Shown here piece by piece: positions 52,700 to 61,914 of a stretch of DNA of 64,000 nucleotides. The DNA lies in the NCBI GenBank assembly GCA_041309605.1, contig JBFYZH010000036.1:1-64000 (forward strand), read 5' to 3'. The DNA is from JALOPX01 sp041309605. Lineage in GTDB: Bacteria; Krumholzibacteriota; Krumholzibacteriia; Krumholzibacteriales; Krumholzibacteriaceae. A model generated the notes under the pieces. It was not told the origin of the DNA and ran no database searches. It saw only the letters and a program-made list of their open reading frames with translations. Every line of letters begins with the position of its first letter. Within the stretch, counting starts at the first letter, position 1. Made by a program: the position numbers and the translations under genes.

Positions 52700-54361
52700 T
52701 CACTTCTCCATCCTTCGGCCTACCATGGGAAGGGGGAGCGCGGCTTCCTCGAGCATCAGCCCCCGGATCCTTGTCCGTGGCTGCCTTTCGCCCCTTACGT
52801 TGGACGCGTCCCTTAACATCTGTTCGATCAGGATGACGGCGATCCCGGGATATGCGGCTGAAGGCGAGGCGGCTGCGACCGATACTTTTGCCGCCGCGTC
52901 CCCCCTGTCGATGCCGAGAGTGGCGACCAGGTATTCGACGGCCGAATCGATGGTGAGTCTGCCGGAATGAAGACCGAACACCGTCACCATCATCGCCATG
53001 TCGCGGGATGTATCCTCGAGCAGCTTTTTACGCAGCGACATGCCCGGGTCGGGAAAAAGCTGGCATAGATCCTTCATGACGAGATATTTCCAGCCAAGTG
53101 TGAAAAGCTCGGAGGCCAGCAGGGTCCTTAGCGTGTCGCCGCGGCCGCAAAGCGCCCGGTCAGGTTCGGATACGCAGGCCGAGACCCCGATCAGGCGGTA
53201 GACGAAACCCTCCGGATCGGTCCTCTCTTCCTGCGGAGGCACGACGATCACTGTGCCGCATGGATTGCCCGCGAACGATGTGGTCGATATCGAGAGGATC
53301 GTTGCAGGCTCGCCGGCCGGTACTGAAAGGTACGGATTCGGGGAGAGAATCCTTTGAAGGGGGAGGATCGCTTTTATGACGACCGGAAGGAATGCTTCTT
53401 TTTCCGATACAAAGATCCGTTCCGAGGATGCGATCCGGCCGATACTGTCGACGAGAGCCTGCGCGCCGGGATTTTCCGCTTTCCCCGCGTTTTTCGCCAC
53501 AAACGAACGGTTACGCCCGATGGAAGCGATCTGGGACATGTTTTTCCTTATCGATTGGTCGGCCTCGGCCGTGAACTTGTCCAGGTCGAGATCGAGGTGC
53601 TCGGAAAAAAGAAGGATGTCCGAAATCTTCTCCGTGCCGAGGATGAAACTTCCGGGTGTCGACGATACGGATTGATCCCGTAAAAAATCCCTGAATCGCT
53701 CCACGCCGGCTATCGCCCCGTCGAATGAGGAGGGGGCGCTCCCGTATCGTTGCGTCAGGTTTCCCCGAAGGTATCGGGTGTTTTCAAGTATCGAGCCGAT
53801 CCTTTCCGTGGACAGGCCCAGGTGAATCTGTGCCGGATTCTCAAGGTTGACCTCGGCGTTTTCAAGCAGTCGCGGCAGCAGGCTGAGGCGGCGCTCGTAC
53901 GACCTGAACTCTCCGGTAACGGGTGCTTCGATCCTTGAAGGTATGCCGAAAAGGGCCTCCTCGATCATCCAGCAGTAGAGCAGCGGGTTCGTTTTCCATG
54001 CGCGGAGTTCCCGCAGCGCGAAGAGTTCTCCCCTGAGCCAGTCGATCAGGATCGCCGAATCCTCGGTGTCCCTTGAGTCGAAATGCGCGGCGGGAAGGGT
54101 CGACATTCTCGCCAGAAGAGAATCGCATCCGGCGCAACAGGAGGCTATCTCTTTTTCGGAGAAGGTGAAAAGCAGGGAATCCGAGCCGGATATTCCCAGT
54201 CTCGAACTCCTGAGTGGATGAAGCCCCGTGTACAATTTCAGCGATTCCCCGACGATCGACCTGTAGGCGCGCCTGCTCTCAATGGAGGCATCGCGCCCCC
54301 CGCAGCCGCCCGTCACGATCGAAATAAAAAAAACCGCAAGCAGCGCCGCGCGTCGCGTCAT
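52700..54361 (-). CDS. DUF885-like lipoprotein without zinc-binding motif
   Basis: Probable lipoprotein of 553 residues. The start at 54361 is chosen because MTRRAALLAVFFISIVTGGC is a clean lipoprotein signal (lipobox VTGGC) and a promoter lies at 54437-54465; upstream in-frame codons fall at or before the likely transcript start. The general layout resembles DUF885 enzymes: FRSYERRLSLLPRLLENAEV, a helical middle, and SGRLTIDSAVEYLVATLGI with AAYPGIAVILIEQMLRDA near the end. DUF885 peptidases carry HExxH; I find none here, so it is probably a non-catalytic relative. The family call is moderately sure. Confidence 0.6.
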   Translation of the reverse strand: MTRRAALLAVFFISIVTGGCGGRDASIESRRAYRSIVGESLKLYTGLHPLRSSRLGISGSDSLLFTFSEKEIASCCAGCDSLLARMSTLPAAHFDSRDTEDSAILIDWLRGELFALRELRAWKTNPLLYCWMIEEALFGIPSRIEAPVTGEFRSYERRLSLLPRLLENAEVNLENPAQIHLGLSTERIGSILENTRYLRGNLTQRYGSAPSSFDGAIAGVERFRDFLRDQSVSSTPGSFILGTEKISDILLFSEHLDLDLDKFTAEADQSIRKNMSQIASIGRNRSFVAKNAGKAENPGAQALVDSIGRIASSERIFVSEKEAFLPVVIKAILPLQRILSPNPYLSVPAGEPATILSISTTSFAGNPCGTVIVVPPQEERTDPEGFVYRLIGVSACVSEPDRALCGRGDTLRTLLASELFTLGWKYLVMKDLCQLFPDPGMSLRKKLLEDTSRDMAMMVTVFGLHSGRLTIDSAVEYLVATLGIDRGDAAAKVSVAAASPSAAYPGIAVILIEQMLRDASNVRGERQPRTRIRGLMLEEAALPLPMVGRRMEK

Positions 54362-54436
54362 AGCCGCGGTCGTCGTGCGCCCCGCCCGCCCCTTTACGCT
54401 CTCGCTCTTTGCCGATCCGGTCTTCATATACATTGT

Positions 54437-54465
54437 ATATAAATGGTTCCGGGCCGATATGTAAA
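54437..54465 (-). promoter_or_regulatory. sigma70 promoter for DUF885-like and DUF4097 genes
   Basis: Read on the minus strand: TTTACA (54465-54460), 17 bases, TTATAT (54442-54437). The start near 54430 gives about 70 bases of leader to ATG 54361. Confidence 0.65.
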
Positions 54466-54541
54466 TATTTTTCCTTGATGCGGTTCTTCTTGTCATCGCC
54501 GCGCCGGACAGGTTAAGATTCCACCCATCGGGGAGGTCGAC

Positions 54542-56005
54542 ATGTCGTGGAAAAATTCAAGGAACCGCACCGATCTTGTCGGCGGCAGGTTCGCCATTTT
54601 CATGATAGCCGTTCTTTTCGCCGCCACCGCGGCAGGGTGGATACTTACGGAAATATTTCCGCCGGATTTTTCTTCAAACATGGAAAAATTCGCGGCATCG
54701 TGGGGCGGGCCGGCGGTGAAAATATGTTCCTCGCTGAGATTGTACGATCCATTTCATTCCTTCTGGTACACCGCGCTGCTCGTCCTCTTCTTCGTCACAC
54801 TGCTTCTATGTATCGCCACCAGATGGAAATCATTCGTGATGAGGGCGTTCGTCGTACGCCCACCGGCCTGCATCGAGGATATTCCGCGCGCCGGGACGGG
54901 CGCCGAGATCCACCTGGGAGACCCGCTCGAAGCTCCCGGGTCCGAAAAAGATCCGGTGAATTATTTCGGCCGAAAATACGGAGCCCCGGGGGGCATGGAC
55001 GAAAATACCAGGGAGCTGTTATACAATGCCGTCGCGGGCGCGTTCGGCAGACGGGGATACTCGATGGCGAAAGGTGGAAGCGGCGGGACCATCCTTTTCG
55101 CCGCGGTCGCGGGGCGGTGGAGATTCCTGGGCAACCTTTTGTTTCATTCCGGTCTTCTCGTTCTGACTGCAGGCGGTATGGCCGGAAGCATTATGGGAAG
55201 GAATGAATTTCTTTATGGAAGGCGCGGCGACATTCTGCCGCTGCACGGGAGCGCAGATTCGGTCCGTGTCGATGATTTCAGGATCGTCGTGGCTCCTGAC
55301 GGCCGGGTCCGGGATTACATCTCGACCCTGTCGGTGGTGGACAATGACGGAAATGTGCTGAAATCGGGGGAAATAGAAGTCAACAAACCGTTGAAATCCG
55401 GCGGATTCAACATATACCAGAGCGCGTATTACGTGGATGAAGAGATCGTTTGGGCTGAATTAAGATACATGTCCGCGGAAGGAGCGCCGCTACGCTTCAG
55501 GATCGGGCCCGGGAACCCCGCCGTCATCGAAGGCACCGGGTATCGTGTGATCGCCGGAAGGTTCTTTCCGGATTTCAGGATGGGACGCGGTGGTCCCTAT
55601 TCCGCCAGCCCGCAGATGGTAAATCCGGCTCTCCAGTTCGAACTCGTTTCCGCCGCGGACACCCTGTCCGGCTACCTGTTTCTTGTATATCCAAAATTCA
55701 ATTCGGTGTTCGGTGACGCCGGCACGCTGATTCTCGAAGACCTCGAACCGGTCTACTACACGGGGCTCGAGATCACGTCGAATCCCGGGGCTCCTTTGAT
55801 GGTTTCCGGGATGGGTATCTCTTCTGTCGGCCTGATCCTTCTGTACATGTTCAGTTATAAAAAGGTGAAGGGATACATAACGGGTGAGAAGATGGTCATG
55901 CGCGCTGCGCCCGGGCGTCACACAATGAGTTTTCGCGAAGAAATGGCTTCCATGGAGAAAGAAACCAGGGCGGCGTTCGCCGCCGTGCTCCGCGATATGA
56001 AGTGA
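54542..56005 (+). CDS. resB: ResB-family cytochrome c biogenesis protein
   Basis: Part of the System II machinery that delivers haem and assembles c-type cytochromes; 487 residues. GGGAGGT precedes ATG 54542. Membrane helices at about residues 18-38, 78-98 and 190-208 and a C-terminal helix after a long periplasmic domain (KSGEIEVNKPLKSGGFNIYQ is the typical ResB segment). The last ~45 residues are cytoplasmic. The CcsA partner gene follows 43 bases later. Confidence 0.92.
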   Translation: MSWKNSRNRTDLVGGRFAIFMIAVLFAATAAGWILTEIFPPDFSSNMEKFAASWGGPAVKICSSLRLYDPFHSFWYTALLVLFFVTLLLCIATRWKSFVMRAFVVRPPACIEDIPRAGTGAEIHLGDPLEAPGSEKDPVNYFGRKYGAPGGMDENTRELLYNAVAGAFGRRGYSMAKGGSGGTILFAAVAGRWRFLGNLLFHSGLLVLTAGGMAGSIMGRNEFLYGRRGDILPLHGSADSVRVDDFRIVVAPDGRVRDYISTLSVVDNDGNVLKSGEIEVNKPLKSGGFNIYQSAYYVDEEIVWAELRYMSAEGAPLRFRIGPGNPAVIEGTGYRVIAGRFFPDFRMGRGGPYSASPQMVNPALQFELVSAADTLSGYLFLVYPKFNSVFGDAGTLILEDLEPVYYTGLEITSNPGAPLMVSGMGISSVGLILLYMFSYKKVKGYITGEKMVMRAAPGRHTMSFREEMASMEKETRAAFAAVLRDMK

Positions 56006-56048
56006 CGGCACGGACCATCCGGATGGACCGCCGCATAAAGGAGGATGA

Positions 56049-56858
56049 TTGACTGCACGGATCGACATAACCCTTTTCTGGGCCGGATTCTGGATCTACC
56101 TGGGAGCATTCCTGCTTTTCAGCGTTTATTCGGCATCGAAAAAGAAACCGGCCGGTGCCGCCGCGATGGCGCTTTTCGTTGCAGGTCTTCTCTTTCATAC
56201 GGCGGGACTTGTCGCCAGGTGGACGATCAGTTCGCATCCACCGCTCGCGACGATGTACGAGTATTCACTGACGATGGCATGGTTCATCGGCGTGACTTTT
56301 CTTTATCTTGCGGCGAGGCTGCGCAGGATCGGCCTCGGGATCGTCGTTTCACCCGTGTTGATAATGGTCCTTGTCATTGCCTCGATGCTTCCCAAGCACG
56401 CTTCCGCTCTCATGCCGGCCCTTCAGAGTTACTGGTTTTATATCCACGTCTCACTTGCCGCGGTTTCAGAAGGCGCTTTCCTCGTCGCATCCGGAGCGGG
56501 GATGATGTACCTGCTCAAGGGGCGCGGGGAAAAGGGTTCCGGGACGCTTCCTGCATCCGATCTTCTCGAGGAGATCATCTCCGGTTCGATCAGGGCCGGT
56601 TACCCGCTGTTCACCATCGGAGCGCTTTTCGCGGGGGCCATCTGGGCGCAGTACGCCTGGGGCCGTTTCTGGAGCTGGGATCCCAAGGAAACGGGCGCGC
56701 TCGTCATCTGGCTTTTCTATACGCTGGTTTTGCATCAGAATGCGGGAGGAAGGTGGAAAGGGACAAGACTCGCGGTCATGTCCGTGATCGGGCTGATCAT
56801 CATACTGCTCTCTTTCATCGGAAATCTTTTTCTCGGCGGGCTTCATTCCTATGTCTGA
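56049..56858 (+). CDS. ccsA: CcsA/ResC-family cytochrome c assembly protein
   Basis: Haem-handling partner of ResB in cytochrome c maturation, 269 residues with about eight helices. TTG 56049 with AAAGGAGG just upstream. The tryptophan-rich haem motif is WGRFWSWDPKETGALVIWLF, and conserved histidines lie in LFHTAGLVARW, YIHVSLAAVSE and FLGGLHSYV. It implies c-type cytochromes and a respiratory chain. Confidence 0.95.
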   Translation: MTARIDITLFWAGFWIYLGAFLLFSVYSASKKKPAGAAAMALFVAGLLFHTAGLVARWTISSHPPLATMYEYSLTMAWFIGVTFLYLAARLRRIGLGIVVSPVLIMVLVIASMLPKHASALMPALQSYWFYIHVSLAAVSEGAFLVASGAGMMYLLKGRGEKGSGTLPASDLLEEIISGSIRAGYPLFTIGALFAGAIWAQYAWGRFWSWDPKETGALVIWLFYTLVLHQNAGGRWKGTRLAVMSVIGLIIILLSFIGNLFLGGLHSYV

Positions 56859-56957
56859 TGCGCCGTCACCGGCGCGCCGACGGCCGGTCATGCCGCCTGT
56901 GCCGTACCGCGTCATCCGGTCCGGGTGCCGCAGTACGGATCATATCGTTCTAAACCA

Positions 56958-58523
56958 CTATTGCAGCAGAAGTATCTTGGAAGATACCGACATTTTTCCC
57001 GCTCTGGCCATGGCGATATAAACGCCCCCGGCCACCTTACTGCCGGAGTCGTCCCTGCCGTCCCAGGCGAACGGATGCGTTCCCTGCGGGCATGATCTGG
57101 CGGCGATCTGCCGGACGACCCGTCCCGTTATGTCGTAAATCCTGATGTCGACCTTTAATTCCTCGGGTATCCCCAGCATTATTGTGGTGATGCCACGGAA
57201 CGGATTCGGACTCGCATGGATAGTCAGCGGCAGATCCTCCGGCAGGGGGCCGGGAAGGTCGTTTTTCTCGCCGACGGCGGTTCCCGGCGGCAGATAGGTG
57301 TTGTAATAAATCTCCTCGTTCGCGTCCCTGTCGTCTTTCCAGGCCACATGGAGGATCCCGTCCTTTTCGGCCGCGATCGAACACAGCGACGCCCGTGAGC
57401 TTTCCGACGAGATGCGGACGGGAGTATTCCACGAGGTGCCGTCGTTATCCATATAAAAAACGCCGGGATTTGCTGCTGAAGGATAATTGGCCCAGTAGAC
57501 CAGGTGCAGTCTGCCGCCGCAGGATAAACTGGGATGGTAATGTGTATATTCGCCGGTCGTCAGGCATACCTCGTCCTCCCATCCGCCGGGGCCGAAGCGG
57601 CGGTAGTAGATCTGTTCGAAGGGTACCCTTTTGTCGATCCACGCTACGTGGACATACCCGCTGTCGTCGACGACGATGTTCGGACGCATCGCGTCGGCCA
57701 GCGGGCCGGAGATTATCTCCTCTTCCGACCATCCCGGCGATTTTTCCCTGTAGTATATTTTCCCTTTCGCCGTCCCTCCCGGATCCTCCCTGGTATCCCA
57801 CCACGCGACATGAACCGATCCGTCCGGGCCGGCCGCCACGGAGGGAACCATGGCCATCCCCGATTCGACGAAGGAGAGCTGTTCGGGATCCGACCAGAGA
57901 AAAAGGTCGAAATGCCTGTATATTATCTGAAGGAACCCGCTGACTTCCTCCTGGTAGACCATGTGGATGTCGAATCCGTTCGCGGCAAGGGAAGATGCAT
58001 ACGAATCGCCGCCGGTAAAGGAGACCCTGTTCTCCGGACCCCAGGAACCGTTCCACATTCTATGGTAGATCTCCATGTTGCCGTCCCTGTCATCATTCCA
58101 GACAAGATGGATCCTGCCGAGAACGTCGACGATGAGATTGGGCCTTTTTGAGTCCCCTGAATCGAAGGTGAGTCTCGTATCCGCGGACCATACGCCTTCG
58201 GACCTGAACTTGTGGTATATTTCGTAATTTCTGTCGCGGGAGTCGGGCCAGACGATGTGAAGCCGTCCGCCGCCGTCGACGGCGATATATTTACAGTTGT
58301 TTGGAGGAGGGAAGGAACTCTCCGGATCATTTGTCAGCCTTAGGTCGCCCTGCCATCCTTCGCTCGAATAAAGTGAAACAGGGGAAAGACCCGCCATGAT
58401 CAAGGCGGCGGCAAGAATGAAGGCCAGGCGGCGACAGGTTTCGGCACGAGGAGAGCCTGACGGGGTCCGCGATCCACGGTGGCGCATCGCGCTGTCTACG
58501 ATACGAATAAAACCATCTGCCAT
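56958..58523 (-). CDS. secreted beta-propeller-like protein with FlgD/T9SS-type tail
   Basis: Exported protein of 521 residues, function unknown. On the minus strand ATG 58523 follows GAGGAACGGAAT; an upstream in-frame start at 58601 is less likely. Signal region: RRLAFILAAALIMAGLSPVS. Repeats of about 50 residues carry HIVWPDSRDRNYEIYH, HLVWNDDRDGNMEIYH, HVAWWDTREDPGG, HVAWIDKRVPFEQIYY and HVAWKDDRDANEEIYY, resembling sialidase/BNR-like propeller blades. The last ~85 residues are a FlgD-type domain (SPNPFRGITTIMLGIPEELK, YDITGRVVRQI, GGVYIAMARAG). It shares only the tail type with the proteins at 4029 and 10020. Confidence 0.85.
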   Translation of the reverse strand: MADGFIRIVDSAMRHRGSRTPSGSPRAETCRRLAFILAAALIMAGLSPVSLYSSEGWQGDLRLTNDPESSFPPPNNCKYIAVDGGGRLHIVWPDSRDRNYEIYHKFRSEGVWSADTRLTFDSGDSKRPNLIVDVLGRIHLVWNDDRDGNMEIYHRMWNGSWGPENRVSFTGGDSYASSLAANGFDIHMVYQEEVSGFLQIIYRHFDLFLWSDPEQLSFVESGMAMVPSVAAGPDGSVHVAWWDTREDPGGTAKGKIYYREKSPGWSEEEIISGPLADAMRPNIVVDDSGYVHVAWIDKRVPFEQIYYRRFGPGGWEDEVCLTTGEYTHYHPSLSCGGRLHLVYWANYPSAANPGVFYMDNDGTSWNTPVRISSESSRASLCSIAAEKDGILHVAWKDDRDANEEIYYNTYLPPGTAVGEKNDLPGPLPEDLPLTIHASPNPFRGITTIMLGIPEELKVDIRIYDITGRVVRQIAARSCPQGTHPFAWDGRDDSGSKVAGGVYIAMARAGKMSVSSKILLLQ

Positions 58524-58567
58524 ATTCCGTTCCTCGCGGGAAGAATGAACGGGTCTTCCATATATTA

Positions 58568-58596
58568 ATGATACAGCCGCCGGAGTTTCGCCGCAA
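58568..58596 (-). promoter_or_regulatory. possible promoter for the propeller gene
   Basis: On the minus strand: TTGCGG (58596-58591), 17 bases, TATCAT (58573-58568). The start would be about 40 bases before ATG 58523. Confidence 0.5.
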
Positions 58597-58601
58597 TCCA
58601 A

Positions 58602-58625
58602 AATCCCGGCAGGAATCCCGGCAGG
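58602..58625. repeat. 12-bp tandem repeat
   Basis: AATCCCGGCAGG occurs twice, back to back (58602-58613 and 58614-58625), in the divergent gap between the propeller gene and the binding-protein gene. Confidence 0.85.
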
Positions 58626-58727
58626 AAAGTCCGTCTTCTGCGCCGTTCGAAACAGCTTTCTGGCATGTAAATAGCATGATATCCTGTCGGGCCGGAATAT
58701 TCACACGTCGACACAGCGGAGGCGGAG

Positions 58728-60401
58728 ATGTCGGTAATGCGGCGGACATGCGTATATATTGTTGTAACATTATTGTTCATTGTGAGTTGTGACGGTGGCG
58801 GGCGGGAGGGTGGCGGAAAACCGGGCGGAGAAAAGCCGGCCGGGGTGGCAGAAAAACATGGCGGGCGGCTAGTCATCGGCATGCAGCAGGAGCCGGAGAT
58901 ACTTATCGAGGCCGTCAACACGATGGTCGCCGGCATCTATGTTTGCAACATGATCTTCAGCAAGTTCGTCAAGCACAACGACAGGATGGAACTGGTTCCG
59001 GACCTGATAACGGTAATCCCGACCGAAGACAACGGGGGCATCACCGAGGATCACCTGACGTATACGTATCATCTCAGGGAGAACGCCACCTGGCACGACG
59101 GGGAACCGCTTACGTCGGCGGATGTCGAATTCACCTGGCGGATGATGATTCATCCCGATATAAACGTCGAGACAAGGCAGGGATGGGATATAATCGAAAG
59201 TGTCGAAACACCGGATCCATATACCGTGATATTCCATCTGAAGGAGGTTTACGCGAACTTTGCGGGAGACTGTTTTTACGATGAATCGGTGATGCCCGTT
59301 CACCTGCTTGGCGACAAGCTGGGACCGGAATTCCAGGGACTCGATTTCCACAGAAATCCGGTCGGGTCGGGTCCGTTCATATTCGGCGAATGGGTGCCCG
59401 GCTCGCACATCACGGTCAGGGCGAACAGGGACTGGTACGGCGGAGATCCGGGGCTCGACGAGATCGTCATCGTCTTCATCCCTGACGCGAATGCGCTGCT
59501 CATGCAGCTGGAAACGGGAGGGGTGATGGCCGTGGACAACGCGCCGAACGAACTCCTCGAGGTGGCGGAAAAGATCGGAAGCGTAAGAGTGTACCGGAAC
59601 GCCGCCCTGTTCAACGAACACCTTGACGTCAACTTCGAAAACGAAATATTGTGCGACAGGAGGGTGAGGAAAGCCCTTGCGAGGGGAGTGGACCGGGAGG
59701 AGCTTTCCGCCAGGATATATGACGGTGTCTGGATCCCGGCGTGGGGGGACGAGCATCCCTCGTCACCGTACTACAGCGACGCGGGCAGGGACAGTTTTTC
59801 TTTCGATCCCGCCGCCTCCGGGGAACTGCTCGGTGAGGCCGGATGGGTGGACGGGGACGGAGACGGTATCAGGGAAAAGGATGGAAGACCTCTGAGGATG
59901 GAGATTTCGACGACTACCGGCTCGTTGAACCGGGAGAGGACGGAGGTGGTTCTGCAGGAGCAGTTCCGCGAAATTGGTGTCGATCTGCGGATCAGAAACC
60001 ACCATCCGACAGTCATGTTCGGCAGTTATGACGAAGGCGGGATCCTCAAGACCGGCAGGTTCGCTCTCGCGCTATACGCTTTTCTCGCTCCGCCGGACCC
60101 GTCGACGAAGGATGGCAGTTATTCGGAGCGGTTCATGCCGCCGGCGGGACAGAACTACTCGCGCATACGAAACGAAAAACTCACCGGACTGCTTGCCAGG
60201 GGCGGCAGGATCTTCGATTTCGCCGAAAGAAAAAAGATCTACGACGAGGTCGCGCTTATAGTCGCCGACGAAATTCCGATCATACCGCTGCTCTGGGTGA
60301 CGCAGCTCGATGCCATGCCCTCGTCCCTCAGGGGATACAGGCCGAACCCCACGCAGTCGGGAGACACGTGGAATGTCGCGCAGTGGCGGCTGGAGGAATG
60401 A
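58728..60401 (+). CDS. peptide-type ABC transporter substrate-binding lipoprotein (SBP_bac_5)
   Basis: Family-5 solute-binding protein, 557 residues. Lipoprotein signal TCVYIVVTLLFIVSC with lipobox IVSC, followed by a Gly-rich linker. Domain segments: LRENATWHDGEPLTSADVEF, PVGSGPFIFGEWVPGSHITV, RVRKALARGVDREEL. Unlike the cluster at 25384, its permease genes are separated from it by a metallo-hydrolase gene; both clusters lack ATPase genes. Confidence 0.92.
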   Translation: MSVMRRTCVYIVVTLLFIVSCDGGGREGGGKPGGEKPAGVAEKHGGRLVIGMQQEPEILIEAVNTMVAGIYVCNMIFSKFVKHNDRMELVPDLITVIPTEDNGGITEDHLTYTYHLRENATWHDGEPLTSADVEFTWRMMIHPDINVETRQGWDIIESVETPDPYTVIFHLKEVYANFAGDCFYDESVMPVHLLGDKLGPEFQGLDFHRNPVGSGPFIFGEWVPGSHITVRANRDWYGGDPGLDEIVIVFIPDANALLMQLETGGVMAVDNAPNELLEVAEKIGSVRVYRNAALFNEHLDVNFENEILCDRRVRKALARGVDREELSARIYDGVWIPAWGDEHPSSPYYSDAGRDSFSFDPAASGELLGEAGWVDGDGDGIREKDGRPLRMEISTTTGSLNRERTEVVLQEQFREIGVDLRIRNHHPTVMFGSYDEGGILKTGRFALALYAFLAPPDPSTKDGSYSERFMPPAGQNYSRIRNEKLTGLLARGGRIFDFAERKKIYDEVALIVADEIPIIPLLWVTQLDAMPSSLRGYRPNPTQSGDTWNVAQWRLEE

Positions 60402-60405
60402 ACCG

Positions 60406-61851
60406 ATGAGCGGAAGATCGCACCGGTTCAGGACGATGGCGCTGGCAGCGCTGGCACTGGCGCTCGTCTACTTTCTTTGCTCGCAGGGAGGGGCTTCGGA
60501 GGGGACTGTCATATCCTTCCTTGGCGCGGCGGGAGAGGTGGGCGGCTCCTGTCATATGGTCGATACCGGGACGCAGCGGTTTATCGTGGATTGCGGCGCG
60601 CTGGGCAATGCCGGTACCGGCGTGCTGCCGGAAGATCCGTCGACGCTGTCCTTCGTACTCCTTACGCACGCGCACAGCGATCACTGCGGCCTTCTGCCCG
60701 AACTCTTCGAGGCCGGATTCAGTGGGACGGTATACTGCACGGAGCCGACGGCCGCGCTGGCGCCGGTAATGCTGAGGATGTCGCGGGATTTTGCGAAGGT
60801 CAGGGTCTCAAAGGAATCGTTCGAAGCAGCCACGAAAAGCTTCAGGACGGTGGCCTTCGGGGAATGGACGCGGCTGGGAGATATCGCCTTCAGGTTCGGA
60901 AGGGCCGGCCATCTTCTGGGGGCCGCTTTCATCGAAATCACCATAAAAAAGGATGAGACCGTGGAAACTATCGTCTTCTCCGGGGACTTGGGGACTGACG
61001 AGTCCCTTCTTTTGCCACGGCTTGAGAATTGCCGGCGCGCCGATTATGTGATAATCGAATCCACATATGGAGGGATAGTCAGGCCCGTAGCCGTGCAGGA
61101 CCATCCCGGGGGGCACGCCGATTTCGGATCGGCCGTCGCCGCCGCGCTCAAAAGAGGAGGGGATGTCCTTATCCCGGCGTTCACGCTGGGAAGAACCCAG
61201 GAGATAATTGCCGCGCTGGATTTGTATACCCGCAGCTCGCTGATTCCACCAGGAACGGAAATATTCACCGACAGCCCGACGGCCGAAAAAATCAACGATA
61301 TTTACAGGAAATTTCCCTCGCATCTGTCGGACTGGGCGAACGGCTTCTACGGAAAACAGATACTCCGGTCGCCGGGGTTGAGGGAGGTCGGCAGCAAGAC
61401 ATCCATGAAGGTGCATTCCAGAAAGCACGGGCCGGCCGTTTTCATTTCATCGAGCGGGGATCTCAGCCATGCAAATTCGCCGAGACACCTCGTGCGGATG
61501 TTCGCCGATTCGCTGAATCTTCTCTGCCTTGTCGGGTACCAGGCGCCGGGGTCAACGGGTCGCCGTCTCGAAGAAGGCCGGTCGCCGGTCCTTGTCCGCC
61601 ACCAGGAGGGTAAATCGATCGAGAAGGACTGGATAGCGCCGGCTATCGAGATTCGAAGGTTCAATACATTTTCCAGCCACGCCGACCAGGAGGGCCTGAT
61701 CGACTGGCTTTCGGATATCGACGGGGTGAGGAGGGTGTTCATTGTCCATGGAGAAGAGGGCCAGTCGGCGGCCCTCGGCGCGAGGATCAGGGACCAGCTT
61801 GGGCTCGAGGTCGAGATACCCGTGCGCGGACAGTCGTTCGTGCTGCGTTGA
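60406..61851 (+). CDS. MBL-fold beta-CASP metallo-hydrolase with N-terminal signal or anchor
   Basis: RNA-nuclease-like metallo-beta-lactamase of the beta-CASP group (relatives of RNase J and CPSF-73), 481 residues. ATG 60406 with GGAGG nine bases upstream, five bases after the binding-protein gene. Zinc motifs: THAHSDHCG, AGHLLGA and SGDLGTD. Beta-CASP motifs: A, IIESTYGG; B, PAFTLGRTQEIIAAL; C, FSSHADQEGL. Unusually, residues ~12-31 (ALAALALALVYFLCSQGGAS) form a signal-like or anchor segment, implying action outside the cytoplasm. It stands between transporter genes. An ATG at 60436 would start right at the hydrophobic segment. Confidence 0.87.
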   Translation: MSGRSHRFRTMALAALALALVYFLCSQGGASEGTVISFLGAAGEVGGSCHMVDTGTQRFIVDCGALGNAGTGVLPEDPSTLSFVLLTHAHSDHCGLLPELFEAGFSGTVYCTEPTAALAPVMLRMSRDFAKVRVSKESFEAATKSFRTVAFGEWTRLGDIAFRFGRAGHLLGAAFIEITIKKDETVETIVFSGDLGTDESLLLPRLENCRRADYVIIESTYGGIVRPVAVQDHPGGHADFGSAVAAALKRGGDVLIPAFTLGRTQEIIAALDLYTRSSLIPPGTEIFTDSPTAEKINDIYRKFPSHLSDWANGFYGKQILRSPGLREVGSKTSMKVHSRKHGPAVFISSSGDLSHANSPRHLVRMFADSLNLLCLVGYQAPGSTGRRLEEGRSPVLVRHQEGKSIEKDWIAPAIEIRRFNTFSSHADQEGLIDWLSDIDGVRRVFIVHGEEGQSAALGARIRDQLGLEVEIPVRGQSFVLR

Positions 61852-61914
61852 AGGGCTTAAGAAGCGTTTTGAACGCCGGCAATCCCCGCGTGGCGGATGT
61901 CGGAAAGGGACTGT

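Noticed and set aside
58602..58625. Tandem 12-bp repeat as a possible CRISPR or iteron
   Set aside because: Only two copies, no spacers and no cas or replication genes.
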